From NCBI GenBank assembly GCA_900049755.1, contig LT160593.1, positions 893,600 through 957,599 of the forward strand: a stretch of 64,000 nucleotides of DNA, written 5' to 3'. Position 1 is the stretch's first letter; the number at the start of each line of letters is the position of its first letter. Of this stretch, positions 45,200 to 52,820 are shown in pieces. The notes under the pieces were generated by a model that was given only the letters and a program-made list of their open reading frames with translations, had not been told where the DNA came from and searched no databases. This DNA is from Corynebacterium provencense. Its GTDB lineage: Bacteria; Actinomycetota; Actinomycetes; Mycobacteriales; Mycobacteriaceae. The position numbers were made by a program, and so were the translations under genes.

Positions 45200-46495
45200 A
45201 TGGGACTGCGTACCTCACTCGCTGTCCGTGCCGCTGACGTGGCCACCTGGGCGTCCAGGAAGGCCGGCCGGGGCAACGGAGGAATGATCGGCGGCCTGGT
45301 CGCCGACTTCATCGACCCGAAACTGATGGAACGTCTCGGACGGGGGCGTCCCTGTGCGATCGTCACCGGCACCAACGGCAAATCCACGACAACACGGATG
45401 CTCGCCGAAGCGGTCCGCAGCATCGGCACCGTGTGCACCAACGACGGTGGCGACAACATGGACGCCGGAGTCATCTCCGCACTCCTGGCGGGGCGGGACG
45501 CCGACCGAATCATCCTCGAGGTCGATGAACTCCATGTCCCGCACATCGCCGCGAAACTGGAGTGCAGTGTTCTCGTCCTCCTCAACCTCTCCCGCGACCA
45601 GCTCGACCGTGTCGGTGAGATCAACAGGATCGAACAGGTCCTCCGTGAGTACGTCAACTCCCGCCCCGACCTGACTGTCGTGGCCAACTGCGATGACGTA
45701 CAGGTCACTTCCGTGGCCTGGGACTGCCCCAACGTCGTGTGGGTGTCTGCCGGGGTCGGCTTCACCGGCGATTCCACGAGCTGCCCGCGGACCGGCGGTG
45801 CTGTGGTCAGGACGCAGAAACCGGACGGGACCCCGGACTGGTACGCGGTGAAGCCCCTGCCGGACGGCAGTGAGTTCCGGCGCCCCACCCCGACCTGGTC
45901 GGTCGATGCGGAGGGTCTCCACACCCCCGGCGGGACCCGGGACCTGTCCCTGACCCTGCCCGGTAACGCGAACCGGGGAAATGCGGCTCAGGCGGTCGCC
46001 GCCGCGGTCGCTCTGGGAGTCGGTGAACCCGACGCGGTCGCCGCGGCGGAACATGTGGACAATGTCGCAGGTCGGTACTCCACCGTCATGTACGCGGGCC
46101 GGGAGGTCCACCTGCTGCTGGCGAAGAATCCGGCCGGCTGGCAGGAGGCACTGTCGATGGTTGACCGCAGTGCCGACGGCCTCGTCATCGCCGTGAACGG
46201 TCAGGTCGCCGACGGAACCGACCTGTCCTGGCTCTGGGACGTGGTCTTCGAGAACTTCGGTTCCCTGAAGGTCGTCGCCTCCGGGGAACGCTCCGCTGAC
46301 CTGGCGGTACGCCTCGGCTATGCGGGAGTGGAGCACGTCACCGTCCCCGACATGCTCGAGGCGGTCCGCGCCTGCCCACCGGGGCGGGTCGAGGTCCTCG
46401 CCAACTACACCGCGTTCCGGGACCTCAACAAGTCACTGAGCAGAGATCCCGGCAAATCGCCGGACAGGAGCAACCAGGGAGGACGCCATGAGTGA
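45200..46495 (+). CDS. murT: Lipid II isoglutaminyl synthase subunit MurT
   Basis: 431-residue Mur-ligase-like ATPase. With GatD it amidates the alpha-carboxyl of D-Glu in lipid II. The P-loop VTGTNGKSTTTRMLAEA, the central motif ILEVDELHVPHIAAKL with NLSRDQLDR, and the C-terminal DUF1727 domain (LLLAKNPAGWQEALSM) are present. The zinc-ribbon of MurT, normally four Cys, seems degenerate: only SCPRTGG remains, where the second Cys is Thr. ATG 45200 has AGGAAGG upstream. It overlaps gatD by 8 nt, so the two subunits are translationally coupled. Confidence 0.95.
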   Translation: MGLRTSLAVRAADVATWASRKAGRGNGGMIGGLVADFIDPKLMERLGRGRPCAIVTGTNGKSTTTRMLAEAVRSIGTVCTNDGGDNMDAGVISALLAGRDADRIILEVDELHVPHIAAKLECSVLVLLNLSRDQLDRVGEINRIEQVLREYVNSRPDLTVVANCDDVQVTSVAWDCPNVVWVSAGVGFTGDSTSCPRTGGAVVRTQKPDGTPDWYAVKPLPDGSEFRRPTPTWSVDAEGLHTPGGTRDLSLTLPGNANRGNAAQAVAAAVALGVGEPDAVAAAEHVDNVAGRYSTVMYAGREVHLLLAKNPAGWQEALSMVDRSADGLVIAVNGQVADGTDLSWLWDVVFENFGSLKVVASGERSADLAVRLGYAGVEHVTVPDMLEAVRACPPGRVEVLANYTAFRDLNKSLSRDPGKSPDRSNQGGRHE

Positions 46496-47330
46496 CCTGA
46501 CGATCGGACTTGTGCTCCCTGATGTTCTCGGAACCTACGGAGACGACGGGAACGCCCTGGTTCTGAGACAACGCGCCCGGATGCGTGGCATCGACGCCGA
46601 AATCCACCGCATCCTGCTCGGGGAACCCGTCCCGGAGGGACTCGACGTGTACACGGTCGGCGGTGGTGAGGACGTCGCCCAGATCCTCGCCGCCGAACAC
46701 CTCATCGCCGACGGGGGCATCACCCGGGCAGTCTCGGCGGGACGCCCCGTCCTGGCGATCTGCGCCGGCCTGCAGGTCTTCGGCCGGTCCTTCCGTGCCT
46801 CCGGCCGGACCGTCGAGGGTCTCGGACTGATCGACGCGACGACCTCCTCCCTGCAGAAGAGGATGATCGGCGAACTCAGGTCCACGCCCGTGGCCCCGGA
46901 AACCGGTGGCACGGGACAGGGCACGGACCCGGAGAACACGGAACCGAAGAACGCGGACCTGCATGAACTGACGGACACCCTCACCGGATTCGCGAACCAC
47001 CAGGGGGCCACGATCCTCGGACCAGACGCCGCACCGCTGGGTCGGGTCATCCACGGCACAGGCAACACCGACGCCCACGGAGCGTTGCACGCCGGACTCA
47101 CCCCGGAGCAGGCGAAGGTCGAGGTGTACCACGAGGGAGCGGTACAGGGACCAGTGATCGCGACATACATGCACGGCCCCGTGCTGGCCCGCAACCCGCA
47201 GCTGGCGGACCTGCTGCTGGCCCGCGCCGTGGGATGTGCCCCTTCCGAACTGCCGCCCATGACCGGAGCTTTCGCCGACCAGCTGTCAGGGGAAGTGGCC
47301 CGACTGCGCTCCGAGAGGCTGAGAGCGTAA
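46488..47330 (+). CDS. gatD: Lipid II isoglutaminyl synthase glutaminase subunit GatD
   Basis: 280-residue class I glutamine amidotransferase of the CobQ/CobB-like type. The nucleophile Cys lies in LAICAGLQVFGRSF. The catalytic His is in VIATYMHGPVLARNP. LPDVLGTYGDDGNALVLRQR is the family N-terminus. It supplies ammonia to MurT for lipid II amidation, needed for efficient 3-4/3-3 cross-linking and lysozyme resistance. It carries an inserted Gly/Thr/Asn-rich segment near residue 145. It overlaps murT. The trp leader peptide starts 10 nt after its stop. Confidence 0.95.
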   Translation: MSDLTIGLVLPDVLGTYGDDGNALVLRQRARMRGIDAEIHRILLGEPVPEGLDVYTVGGGEDVAQILAAEHLIADGGITRAVSAGRPVLAICAGLQVFGRSFRASGRTVEGLGLIDATTSSLQKRMIGELRSTPVAPETGGTGQGTDPENTEPKNADLHELTDTLTGFANHQGATILGPDAAPLGRVIHGTGNTDAHGALHAGLTPEQAKVEVYHEGAVQGPVIATYMHGPVLARNPQLADLLLARAVGCAPSELPPMTGAFADQLSGEVARLRSERLRA

Positions 47331-47340
47331 GGTGAGTTCC

Positions 47341-47400
47341 GTGAGTTCATCCTGCACCGGCGCATCCTGCCGGCCCCGCGCATGGTGGTGGCTGTCCTAG
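47341..47400 (+). CDS. Trp-codon leader peptide of the trpS attenuator
   Basis: 19-residue leader peptide read from GTG 47341 (an in-frame GTG at 47332 could extend it by three). It ends RAWWWLS: three consecutive TGG codons at 47383-47391 sit just before the stop. TGG is the only Trp codon and is otherwise rare, so this is a strong attenuator signature. A terminator hairpin follows 31 nt later, and then a tryptophanyl-tRNA synthetase gene. Starvation for Trp-tRNA would stall the ribosome on the TGG run and allow read-through. Streptomyces trpRS1 is described as controlled in this way. Confidence 0.88.
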   Translation: MSSSCTGASCRPRAWWWLS

Positions 47401-47431
47401 ACAGGCAGCTGCCGGATGACCCGTATTTTTC

Positions 47432-47471
47432 GACGCCGCCTCCACACGAGGGCGGCGTCCTTCTTTCTGTC
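47432..47471 (+). terminator. trpS attenuator terminator
   Basis: Perfect 9-bp stem GACGCCGCC (47432-47440) / GGCGGCGTC (47451-47459), a 10-nt loop and the T-rich tail CTTCTTTCTGT. It lies between the Trp leader peptide and trpS. The antiterminator pairing is not resolved by eye. Confidence 0.88.
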
Positions 47472-47518
47472 AGGTGCCGCCCGCCCCGTGGAGACATGAC
47501 CTCCCAGGAGAAGACCAC

Positions 47519-48601
47519 ATGACGAACAACGCCTCCCTCACCGCAGCCCGCCGACGCAGCGACCGCCTGCGGCAGCTCATCGACAGCACGGACCCGGCCG
47601 ACGCCCCGGCCCGGGGCAGGCTCCGCGTCCTCACCGGCGACCGACCGACCGGTGCACTGCACATCGGGCACTACCTCGGCACCGTCCGCAGCCGGGTGGA
47701 ACTGCAGGACAAAGGCATCGACACCTTCCTGCTCATCGCCGACTACCAGGTCATCACCGACCGCGACTCGCTCGGCGACCTGCAGGGAAACGTCCGGGGC
47801 GTCCTCGCCGACTATCTCGCAGCCGGCATAGACCCGGCGAGGACGACGATCTTCGCACACTCGGCGGTACCGGCGGCGAACCAGCTGATGCTGCCGTTCC
47901 TGTCGCTGGTCACCGAGGCGGAACTGCACCGCAACCCGACAGTGAAAGACGAGCTCGCGGCCACAGACGGCCGGGCGATGTCGGGACTGCTGCTCACCTA
48001 TCCGGTGCACCAGGCCTGTGACATTCTGTTCTGCCACGGCAACGTCGTGCCCGTGGGCCAGGACCAGCTGCCGCACATCGAGCAGGCACGCGTCATCGCC
48101 CGCCGGTTCAACGAGCGCTACGCCGGCGGTGAGCAGGTGTTCACCGAGCCGGAGGCACTGCTGACCGACGCCCCGATGATCACCGGCACGGACGGCCGGA
48201 AAATGAGCAAGTCCCGGGGCAACACGGTGCCCCTGGGAGCGACCGCGGACGAGACGGCGAAGATCCTGCGCCGCGCGGTGACCGACGCTGAACGCAGAAT
48301 CACCTTCGAGCCGGAACGCCGCCCCGAGGTCGCGAACCTGCTCACCGTCGCCGCCGGCTTCACCGGCAGGGACCCCCGCGACATCGCCGAGGAGATCGGT
48401 GACGCCGGGGCCGGCGAACTCAAACGGGTGGTCACCGAGGCAGTCAACGATCACCTCGCGGGGCATCGCGCGCGACGCGCTGAACTGCTGGCCGACCCCG
48501 GCTACCTCATGTCGGTGCTGCGGGAGGGCAATGAGCGGGCCAACGAGGTCGCGGACGCCACGCTGACCCGGGTGCGTGAGGTGATGGGGATGCTGTACTG
48601 A
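47519..48601 (+). CDS. trpS: Tryptophanyl-tRNA synthetase
   Basis: 360-residue class I aminoacyl-tRNA synthetase. The HIGH motif is in GDRPTGALHIGHYLGTVRS and the KMSKS motif in GTDGRKMSKSRGN. AYLLTYPVHQACDILF-like and VVPVGQDQLPHIEQARVIAR regions match TrpRS. The ~45-residue N-terminal extension before the catalytic fold is unusual. ATG 47519 has AGGAG 8 nt upstream. Expression should rise when charged tRNA-Trp is scarce, through the leader peptide and terminator just upstream. In Streptomyces a similarly regulated second TrpRS confers indolmycin resistance. Whether this genome has another trpS cannot be seen here. Confidence 0.95.
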   Translation: MTNNASLTAARRRSDRLRQLIDSTDPADAPARGRLRVLTGDRPTGALHIGHYLGTVRSRVELQDKGIDTFLLIADYQVITDRDSLGDLQGNVRGVLADYLAAGIDPARTTIFAHSAVPAANQLMLPFLSLVTEAELHRNPTVKDELAATDGRAMSGLLLTYPVHQACDILFCHGNVVPVGQDQLPHIEQARVIARRFNERYAGGEQVFTEPEALLTDAPMITGTDGRKMSKSRGNTVPLGATADETAKILRRAVTDAERRITFEPERRPEVANLLTVAAGFTGRDPRDIAEEIGDAGAGELKRVVTEAVNDHLAGHRARRAELLADPGYLMSVLREGNERANEVADATLTRVREVMGMLY

Positions 48602-48976
48602 GGTCTGTCGATTCCTGGCGCCGGACGCTGCGCCACCGGCCCGTCGCCACGGGGTGCGTGACGAACGTGCTCCGGTGGACGGGGGAGACGACGGGCCGGA
48701 CGTCGGCGGGGGAACTGACGGGGCGAGCGGGCCTGCGGAAACGGTCGCGGAGATGTCGGGGCACGGTGCCGTTCCTCTCGTGGTCCATGTGGGGTTTCAT
48801 GTGCTGACGGACCCCAGTGTCAGTGTTCCGGCTGGCACCTCCCCGACGGGAACCCGTGACGCGACGGACGGTCCCCTGCCGATTTCCTGACCGTCGCCGA
48901 TCATGCCCTGACCAGGGACACGGCCCCGGCTCACCACCGCGGGGGCAACGAATGTCCGCGTCCCGGCAGCGGCCGG
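48602..48976. other. 375-bp spacer with no recognised feature
   Basis: Convergent spacer between trpS and the four-gene membrane operon. GC-rich; I see no gene, RNA or clear terminator in it. Confidence 0.5.
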
Positions 48977-49690
48977 TCAGCACGGCGAGCTGTAGGACGT
49001 GTCCGAGTTGAGCAGGCGGGCATTGCCGCGTCCCTGAGCCTCCGCGGTGCACAGCGACGACAGGTCGTCCCCGTAGTCGATGACGACAGCCGTCACCGAC
49101 GTCCCGTCCGTGTAGGACCGTAACGAGGGACACGTGTCCGGCGGCAGGACGAGCGCACCGGGGTTCTGCGACAGCGCGGTGCTCACCTCCCGGTCGAAGC
49201 TTGGGCTGTTCCCCATGACCGAGTTGACGATGAGGACGCCCCGCCCGTCACAGGTGGGAACTCCGCCGGAGGAGTTCCGTGCCGGAGCGGAGTGCTGTGC
49301 CGGGGCGTCCGGTTCCGGTGCCGGCAGAGGAGCCGCCCGGGGTTTCTCCGGCTGCACCGTGACGGTCTCGGTGACAACGACCTCGGCGGCTGTCAGCTCT
49401 GCCTCTGCGCCGTCGATACCGTCGGCGGCGTCAGTGTTATCACCGCCGTCAGCGTCATCGGCCGTGGTCGTTGTCGGCGCCGCCGTGAAACCCGGACCCG
49501 CGGTCACATCACCGTCGCCACCGCCGCCGACGATGGCCCTTCCGCCACCGACAGCAACCGCGCCGACAAGTACAACTGCTCCGGCGACGAGGACGCCCCA
49601 CTTCCATTGCCCGCCACCGGGCTCCGGCCCGACGGGAGCCTCGTACACAGACTCGTCCTGTTGCGGTGGCCTGCCCCAGGTGTTGCTCAT
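48977..49690 (-). CDS. Membrane-anchored protein of unknown function, operon gene 4
   Basis: 237 residues. A short cytoplasmic start (MSNTWGRPPQQDESVYEAPV) leads to one membrane helix (WGVLVAGAVVLVGAVAVGGG), then a Thr/Asp/Ala-rich linker with VVVTETVTVQPEKP. The extracytoplasmic C-terminal domain of ~80 residues has GRGVLIVNSVMGNSPSFDR and four Cys (TCDGR, DTCPSL, SLCTAEA, SSPC), consistent with two disulfides. The fold is not recognised. ATG 49690 overlaps the stop of the preceding gene as ATGA. It ends the operon 51529-48977 and shares the TVTET-type linker with both lipoproteins of that operon. Confidence 0.75.
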   Translation of the reverse strand: MSNTWGRPPQQDESVYEAPVGPEPGGGQWKWGVLVAGAVVLVGAVAVGGGRAIVGGGGDGDVTAGPGFTAAPTTTTADDADGGDNTDAADGIDGAEAELTAAEVVVTETVTVQPEKPRAAPLPAPEPDAPAQHSAPARNSSGGVPTCDGRGVLIVNSVMGNSPSFDREVSTALSQNPGALVLPPDTCPSLRSYTDGTSVTAVVIDYGDDLSSLCTAEAQGRGNARLLNSDTSYSSPC

Positions 49691-50247
49691 GACGCCTGCT
49701 CCGCTCCTGCTATCGGGGGGCCACCGCATTCCCAGTCATCGGGAACAGGGTCGGTGGAGCTGAGGATCCAGGAGCCCTCAGGAAGATAGCTGAACAGTTC
49801 CAGCTCCTCCTCCTCGAGGATGCTCGCCGCAAGTTCCTGACCGGGGGTGACCTCCCTGATGAGGTTCATCTTCTCCGCCTCGCGCGTCATCTGACCGACG
49901 ACGATGTCGATGTCAGGTCCGGAGCCGCTCCAGGTGAGGTCCCAGTTCGCCGGATTGATCATTCCGGAACAGATTTCCAGGTCACCGGTACCGTCCTCCG
50001 CCAACGTCATGACGATTCCATGATCGGACCAGCGTCCGACCGCAGGACCGTAGAGAGATACCGGTTCCTCGGCCGGCACAGTGGTCTCGGTCACGGTCAT
50101 TGTCCAGGTGGTGGTCGGGTGGTCTGGGCCACTCTGCGCAGCATCTCCGCCGGCCGTGAAGTCACCGTCCTCGGAACAACCGGCGAGGAGGAGAGCTGCT
50201 GCAGCACACAGTGTGACGGAGTTTCTCCGGATCCGGTCCGGCGCCAT
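49687..50247 (-). CDS. Lipoprotein of unknown function, operon gene 3
   Basis: 186 residues. The lipoprotein signal peptide ends in LLLAGC (residue ~23). The linker WTMTVTETTVPAEEP follows. The folded domain (~120 residues) starts LYGPAVGRWSDHGIVMTLAE and contains WDLTWSGSGPDIDIVVGQMT. It is clearly paralogous to the product of the upstream gene, with the same order of motifs. The start is probably ATG 50247, 2 nt after the upstream stop; ATG 50256 is possible. It overlaps the next gene by ATGA. No known family recognised; lipocalin-like beta structure is a guess. Confidence 0.75.
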   Translation of the reverse strand: MAPDRIRRNSVTLCAAAALLLAGCSEDGDFTAGGDAAQSGPDHPTTTWTMTVTETTVPAEEPVSLYGPAVGRWSDHGIVMTLAEDGTGDLEICSGMINPANWDLTWSGSGPDIDIVVGQMTREAEKMNLIREVTPGQELAASILEEEELELFSYLPEGSWILSSTDPVPDDWECGGPPIAGAEQAS

Positions 50248-50249
50248 GC

Positions 50250-50894
50250 TCAGCATGCCCAGTCCGAATAGTCGCCGGTGTCCCTGCACACCGGCATACC
50301 GTTGAAGGCGTCCAGGTACATCTGGTCACCCTCCACCGAGGCGTGGATCACCTTGCCTGTCGACAGTCCTGCGGACGCAGAGGTGACGTCCCCTAGAGAC
50401 CGGGTCATGTCCAGGATCTCGATGTCGATCTCGCTGGTCTGACCGGACCAGCGGACCTGGTAGGTGACGGTATTCATCGCTCCGTTAGCGCCTTGGACAT
50501 ACCCGAAACCGGCCTCGTTGAGTTCCAGGCTCAGACCGTGCCGGATCCACGTCCCGACCGCCTGCGGATACAACGGAGGAAGGTCCGGGTCGAGTGTCGA
50601 CCCCGTGTCCGGTTCCTGCACATCGTCGGCAGCAGGTTCGCCGGAGTTCGAGAATGCGTCGTCCCCGGCCGCCGACGCTGCCCCGTCATCCGGCACTGCC
50701 TCAGCCTCCGACATTGTCTCGGTCACCGTCACCGTCCGAGTGGTGACCTCCTCTGCTGCGGCACCCTGTGTGGTGTCTGCGGTGGTGGCGGCACCGCCCC
50801 CGTCGTCGCCATCGCAGGCCGCGAGAATCAGAGCCGGTGCAGCGACTCCTGCGACGAGGAGCTTCTTCAGACCTGCCGTCGTCGTATCGATCAT
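50250..50894 (-). CDS. Lipoprotein of unknown function, operon gene 2
   Basis: 214 residues. The lipobox LILAAC is near residue 28. A long acidic/Ala-rich linker with RTVTVTETMSEAEAV follows. The C-terminal domain begins LYPQAVGTWIRHGLSLELNE and has YQVRWSGQTSEIDIEILDMT, so it is a paralogue of operon gene 3. Two Cys near the end (PVCRDTGDYSDWAC) may form a disulfide; gene 3 has a comparable DDWEC. ATG 50894 overlaps the stop of the upstream gene as ATGA. Function unknown; extracytoplasmic, membrane-tethered. Confidence 0.75.
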   Translation of the reverse strand: MIDTTTAGLKKLLVAGVAAPALILAACDGDDGGGAATTADTTQGAAAEEVTTRTVTVTETMSEAEAVPDDGAASAAGDDAFSNSGEPAADDVQEPDTGSTLDPDLPPLYPQAVGTWIRHGLSLELNEAGFGYVQGANGAMNTVTYQVRWSGQTSEIDIEILDMTRSLGDVTSASAGLSTGKVIHASVEGDQMYLDAFNGMPVCRDTGDYSDWAC

Positions 50895-51529
50895 CGGTCC
50901 AGCCCTCCTGACCAGCGCTGACCGGGAATGTCGTTGCGCGGTCCAGTCGACCTGGACGGCATGACCGGGGTCACTGAGACTCCCGGCCGACGGCGCAGCC
51001 AGAAGTACCCGCCGGCGGCCACGCCACCTGCGACCACGAGTCCCAGCAGACCACCGACAATGCGCCACGTGGTCCGGGCGGAGTTCACGTGGTCCTCGGC
51101 CTTGTCGATCGCCGACAGCATGGCAGCCCTGCCCTGCTCGTACACACTGTCCAGCGACCCACCGAACAACAGTTCCCCGAGACCACCGGCAGACTCCCGC
51201 CGGCCATTCTCCACCTCTTCCCGACCGTCGATGAAGTCCCCGTATGTCATCTCACCCTCACCCGTGTATTCCATGCCGTACCCCACGAAGTCTGTCGGAA
51301 CCGTGTCATTGCGCGCTGAGTTCGCCCCGATCGCCCCGGCGATCCCACCGAACAGCAGCATGAGCATCAGGCCGACTGCCACAACGCCCGTCACGAGGAT
51401 TCTCGGGTCCTGCGACCACACCGTGGTCTCAATACGACCGAGGACGCCGCCACCCGCGGTCCCGCTCTGCTGCCCCTCGCCCGGAACTCCGTCCCCGGGG
51501 TCACTCCCGTTCTGTATCGGGTCCAACAT
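50891..51529 (-). CDS. Two-helix membrane protein of unknown function, operon gene 1
   Basis: 212 residues. The cytoplasmic N-terminus is Gly/Ser-rich. A first membrane helix (ILVTGVVAVGLMLMLLFGGI) leads to an extracytoplasmic ~90-residue loop (DFVGYGMEYTGEGEMTYGDF, VYEQGRAAMLSAIDKAEDHV). A second helix follows (IVGGLLGLVVAGGVAAGGYF), then a basic C-terminal tail. ATG 51529 is preferred (GGAGGA 8 nt upstream); ATG 51550 is possible. First gene of a four-gene overlapping operon with two lipoproteins and an anchored protein. It may hold the lipoproteins in a complex. No family recognised. Confidence 0.75.
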   Translation of the reverse strand: MLDPIQNGSDPGDGVPGEGQQSGTAGGGVLGRIETTVWSQDPRILVTGVVAVGLMLMLLFGGIAGAIGANSARNDTVPTDFVGYGMEYTGEGEMTYGDFIDGREEVENGRRESAGGLGELLFGGSLDSVYEQGRAAMLSAIDKAEDHVNSARTTWRIVGGLLGLVVAGGVAAGGYFWLRRRPGVSVTPVMPSRSTGPRNDIPGQRWSGGLDR

Positions 51530-51568
51530 GTCACTCTTCCTCCCTGTCATGTCCTTAGTCTCGGCTGG

Positions 51569-51599
51569 ATAGTAATACGGATGGCCGAAACATTACCAT
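51569..51599. promoter_or_regulatory. Inverted repeat in the divergent promoter region
   Basis: ATAGTAAT (51569-51576) and ATTACCAT (51592-51599) form an imperfect 8-bp inverted repeat (7 of 8) around 15 nt. It lies in the AT-rich spacer between the four-gene operon and the divergent binding-protein gene. A shared operator is possible. Confidence 0.35.
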
Positions 51600-51704
51600 G
51601 GCTCTGAGTAATATTCCCCAGGGAGCACCCCGGAGCATCACAGATTCCACCGATCACCGCATCTACTAGACACCACTCTGACCTGCAGTGATACCATCCC
51701 TTTC

Positions 51705-52814
51705 ATGCCGATAACACGTCACCTCGGACTCACCACCAAGTTAATGTCCCCGCCCTACCACCCCAACCACATAACGAATGTTTCCGCCTCAATCCTCGCC
51801 GCCGTACTCGTGCTCGGCATGGCGTCCTGCACCTCCTCTCCACCGGAGGAAGATCCGGACCACCCCTCCGCCTCATCCACGACAGATGCGGCAGTTGCCG
51901 CCGAAGCAGCCGCCTTCCCCGTCACCGTCACCTCCTCCGTCGGCAGCGCGACCATCACCGGACAGCCCCGGCGCGTCGTCACCCTCGGTTGGGGAAGTTC
52001 GGACGTCGCAGCGGCCCTCGGCGTCCCCCCCGTCGGAATCCAGGAGATCTCCGACGACACCGGCGACTACCGCGCGGTCTTCCCGTGGAACAAGAACGCC
52101 TTCGCGGAGACCCCGGAGTTACTGAACCCCGACGAGATCCCCTACGAGGCGATCGCCGCACTGCACCCCGATGTGATCCTCGCGGTGAGCTCCGGGATCA
52201 CCACCGAGGAACACGCCCGCCTGACAGAGATCGCCCCGACCGTCGGCTACCCCGGCAGACCCTGGCAGACCGGGTGGGAGGACCTCACCCGGAGAGTCGG
52301 CACCGCCCTCGGCCGGTCGGAGGCCGCTGAGTCACTGATCAACGCCACCGACCGGGCGTTGTCGGAGACCGCTCGAGATCATCCGGAATTCGCGGGACGA
52401 ACTGTCACGTTTGCCGTGAACACCGACGGCACCAGGCTCCGCGAGATACCGGCGACAGATGCCCGGTACGCCGTCCTCCGCCGACTCGGATTCGCCACCT
52501 CACCGACGACACCCTGCAGTTCCCCGTCCTTCCATGTTCCCCGCGGCCTGGAGACCCTCACCGACATCGACGCCGACATCCTGGTCGTCTGGCACCTCAG
52601 TGACCGGGCACGACAGACATTGGAGGCCCAGCCCACCTTCGCGGAGATCCCCGCCGTGACATCCGGCGGCTATCTCCCGGTCACCGACCCGCTCCTGGGT
52701 CTGGCGGTCAGCACCGCGACAGCCACCTCGGTCCCCTGGGCGCTCGACAACGGTTACGTCGACGGACTGGCGGACGCGGCCGAGGGGAGGACTGTCCCCG
52801 GACCCCGCGACTAG
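51705..52814 (+). CDS. Iron-siderophore-type ABC binding lipoprotein, third copy
   Basis: 369 residues. The lipoprotein signal (SASILAAVLVLGMASC) has the lipid-modified Cys at about residue 42, so the n-region is unusually long; ATG 51744 is an alternative start. The class III binding fold follows: PRRVVTLGWGSSDVAAALG, IPYEAIAALHPDVILAVSSG and VGYPGRPWQTGWEDLTRRVG. It is of the FepB/FecB type and is more distant from the 33-35 kb pair than those are from each other. It is a lone substrate-binding gene without permease or ATPase, divergent from the unknown four-gene operon and followed closely by another unknown gene. Ligand not predictable; a ferric siderophore or heme is likely. Confidence 0.85.
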   Translation: MPITRHLGLTTKLMSPPYHPNHITNVSASILAAVLVLGMASCTSSPPEEDPDHPSASSTTDAAVAAEAAAFPVTVTSSVGSATITGQPRRVVTLGWGSSDVAAALGVPPVGIQEISDDTGDYRAVFPWNKNAFAETPELLNPDEIPYEAIAALHPDVILAVSSGITTEEHARLTEIAPTVGYPGRPWQTGWEDLTRRVGTALGRSEAAESLINATDRALSETARDHPEFAGRTVTFAVNTDGTRLREIPATDARYAVLRRLGFATSPTTPCSSPSFHVPRGLETLTDIDADILVVWHLSDRARQTLEAQPTFAEIPAVTSGGYLPVTDPLLGLAVSTATATSVPWALDNGYVDGLADAAEGRTVPGPRD

Positions 52815-52820
52815 AGTGTC

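Noticed and set aside
47401..47471. T-box riboswitch upstream of trpS
   Set aside because: The leader is too short and lacks T-box elements, while a Trp-rich leader peptide followed by a terminator is clear.
48507..49133. Minus-strand frame overlapping the trpS end and the operon end
   Set aside because: Arg/Pro/Ser-rich translation without a ribosome-binding site, overlapping two better-supported genes.
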